Positions 15,716 through 16,504 of a stretch of 16,504 bases of DNA are shown piece after piece; positions within the stretch are counted from its first letter, which is position 1, and every line of letters begins with the position of its first letter. The notes under the pieces were generated by a model. That model made no database searches. It was not told where the DNA came from and worked only from the letters and a program-made list of their open reading frames with translations. Made by a program: the position numbers and the translations under genes. The stretch covers positions 1 to 16,504 of the forward strand of contig ONOV01000037.1 in NCBI GenBank assembly GCA_900319505.1, given 5' to 3'. The stretch comes from an uncultured Erysipelotrichaceae bacterium. Lineage in GTDB: Bacteria; Bacillota_I; Bacilli_A; Erysipelotrichales; Erysipelotrichaceae.

Positions 15716-15716
15716 A

Positions 15717-16504
15717 TCACATGAACGCCTCCTCGTTCTTATAGGATGCTGAATGATGATAAGCAGTCAGCGTCACAATCGTCAGGATGACGAAGGTCAG
15801 AATGCCGATGACCGCGCCGATGTTGTAGTACTTGTCATCAATGGTCAGCTTATACAGCCAGGTAACAAGCAGATCGGTCTGGCCGGCTGTATCGCCGACG
15901 TTGGTAGGACCGCCGCCTGTCAGCAGGTAGATGACGTTGAAGTTGTTGATGTTGCCGCAGAATGATGTGATCAGATAAGGTGTTGTGACAAACAGCATAT
16001 ACGGCAGCGTGATCTTGAAGAAGATCTGTACGCCGTTGGCGCCATCCATCTTGGCAGCTTCATACAGTTCGGTTGGAATGTTCTGCAGAATGCCCGTAAC
16101 CTGCAGCATGGTATACGGAATACCGACCCAGAGGTTGATGATAATCACCGTTGCTCTTGCCCATGTCTTATTGGTCAGAAACGGCAGCGGGCTTGAGATC
16201 AGACCGGCATTGGTCAGCAGAACATTGATGGCGCCCTGGGGCTGCAGCATGGTCCGCATGATCAAAAGAGAGACAAACTGCGGCACGGCAATGGAAAGCA
16301 CGAAGCAGAAACGCCAGAATGCCTTGCCATGTGTATCCTTGCGGTTGATGACCATGGCAAGAATCATACCAAGCAGATAGTTCAGGAAGGTAGCGAATAT
16401 TGCCCATACGATCGTCCATCCCAGAACATGCCAGAACTGACGGCCGACATTGCCTCTCATATTGAGCACTCTTGCAAACTGGGTCAATCCGTTCCAGTCA
16501 AACA
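15717..16504 (-). CDS. malF: Maltodextrin-type ABC transporter permease, MalF-like, cut by right edge
   Basis: The frame is open to the right edge, so the N-terminal part, including the first membrane segments, is missing. The TTG at 16485..16487 looks like an internal codon, because the residues before it (FDWNG) continue the protein. The EAA loop is clear (YEAAKMDGANGVQIFFKITLPYM), and is followed by a periplasmic segment (LTGGGPTNVGDTAGQTDLLVTWLYKL) typical of MalF/MdxF proteins and then the last helix. It pairs with the MalG-like subunit to form the transmembrane channel. The missing upstream region would be expected to hold the solute-binding protein gene. Confidence 0.92.
   Translation of the reverse strand, partial: FDWNGLTQFARVLNMRGNVGRQFWHVLGWTIVWAIFATFLNYLLGMILAMVINRKDTHGKAFWRFCFVLSIAVPQFVSLLIMRTMLQPQGAINVLLTNAGLISSPLPFLTNKTWARATVIIINLWVGIPYTMLQVTGILQNIPTELYEAAKMDGANGVQIFFKITLPYMLFVTTPYLITSFCGNINNFNVIYLLTGGGPTNVGDTAGQTDLLVTWLYKLTIDDKYYNIGAVIGILTFVILTIVTLTAYHHSASYKNEEAFM

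Noticed and set aside
16485..16487. TTG as a start codon for the malF-like gene
   Set aside because: The frame stays open to the edge with plausible MalF residues before it and no ribosome binding site is seen.
1..16504. A defence system, mobile element, CRISPR array or RNA gene
   Set aside because: No transposase, integrase, repeat array, tRNA cloverleaf or rRNA was seen; apart from the ABC relic and the phosphoesterase fusion the genes are familiar housekeeping and sugar-use genes.

Overview
The window reads as chromosomal DNA from a Bacillota (Firmicutes) bacterium of moderate GC content. Gene order and protein style suggest Erysipelotrichia or a close relative, but no rRNA or other strong marker is present, so that placement is an inference. 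Sixteen protein-coding loci can be supported: thirteen complete genes, two cut by the window edges (rpoD on the left, a malF-like permease on the right) and one pseudogene. No tRNA, rRNA, CRISPR array, insertion sequence or phage gene was found.

Left half, information processing, all on the minus strand. Transcription from about 7590 down to 5133 gives ybeY, dgkA, era and recO, tightly coupled and closed by a terminator that overlaps the recO stop codon. Transcription from about 3470 down to the left edge gives glyS, dnaG and rpoD, again nearly gapless. In many Bacillota these two blocks are neighbours (ybeY-dgkA-era-recO-glyS-dnaG-rpoD). Here they are separated by about 1.7 kb holding a free-standing aldo/keto reductase gene with its own promoter and terminator, and a decayed ABC-transporter ATPase fragment preceded by a consensus -10 box and a perfect 18-bp palindrome.

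Middle. A Na+/phosphate cotransporter with a C-terminal PhoU-like domain (7708..9393) is the only plus-strand gene. It diverges from ybeY across a 148-bp region with a promoter for each direction, and it ends in a strong 15-bp hairpin terminator facing the opposing operon.

Right half, maltodextrin/alpha-glucan use, all on the minus strand and read from the right edge to 9437: malF-like permease (partial), malG-like permease, a secreted GH13 alpha-amylase lipoprotein, a HAD-family hydrolase, a cytoplasmic GH13 alpha-glucosidase, and a ParB-like/metallophosphoesterase fusion. Gaps are 6 nt or less and several genes overlap, so this is very probably one operon. The lipoprotein would cut alpha-glucans at the cell surface, the MalFG transporter would import oligosaccharides and the cytoplasmic GH13 enzyme would release glucose. 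The substrate-binding protein and regulator presumably lie to the right of the window. Roles of the HAD protein and the phosphoesterase fusion in this operon are unknown; the fusion is the least explained gene here.
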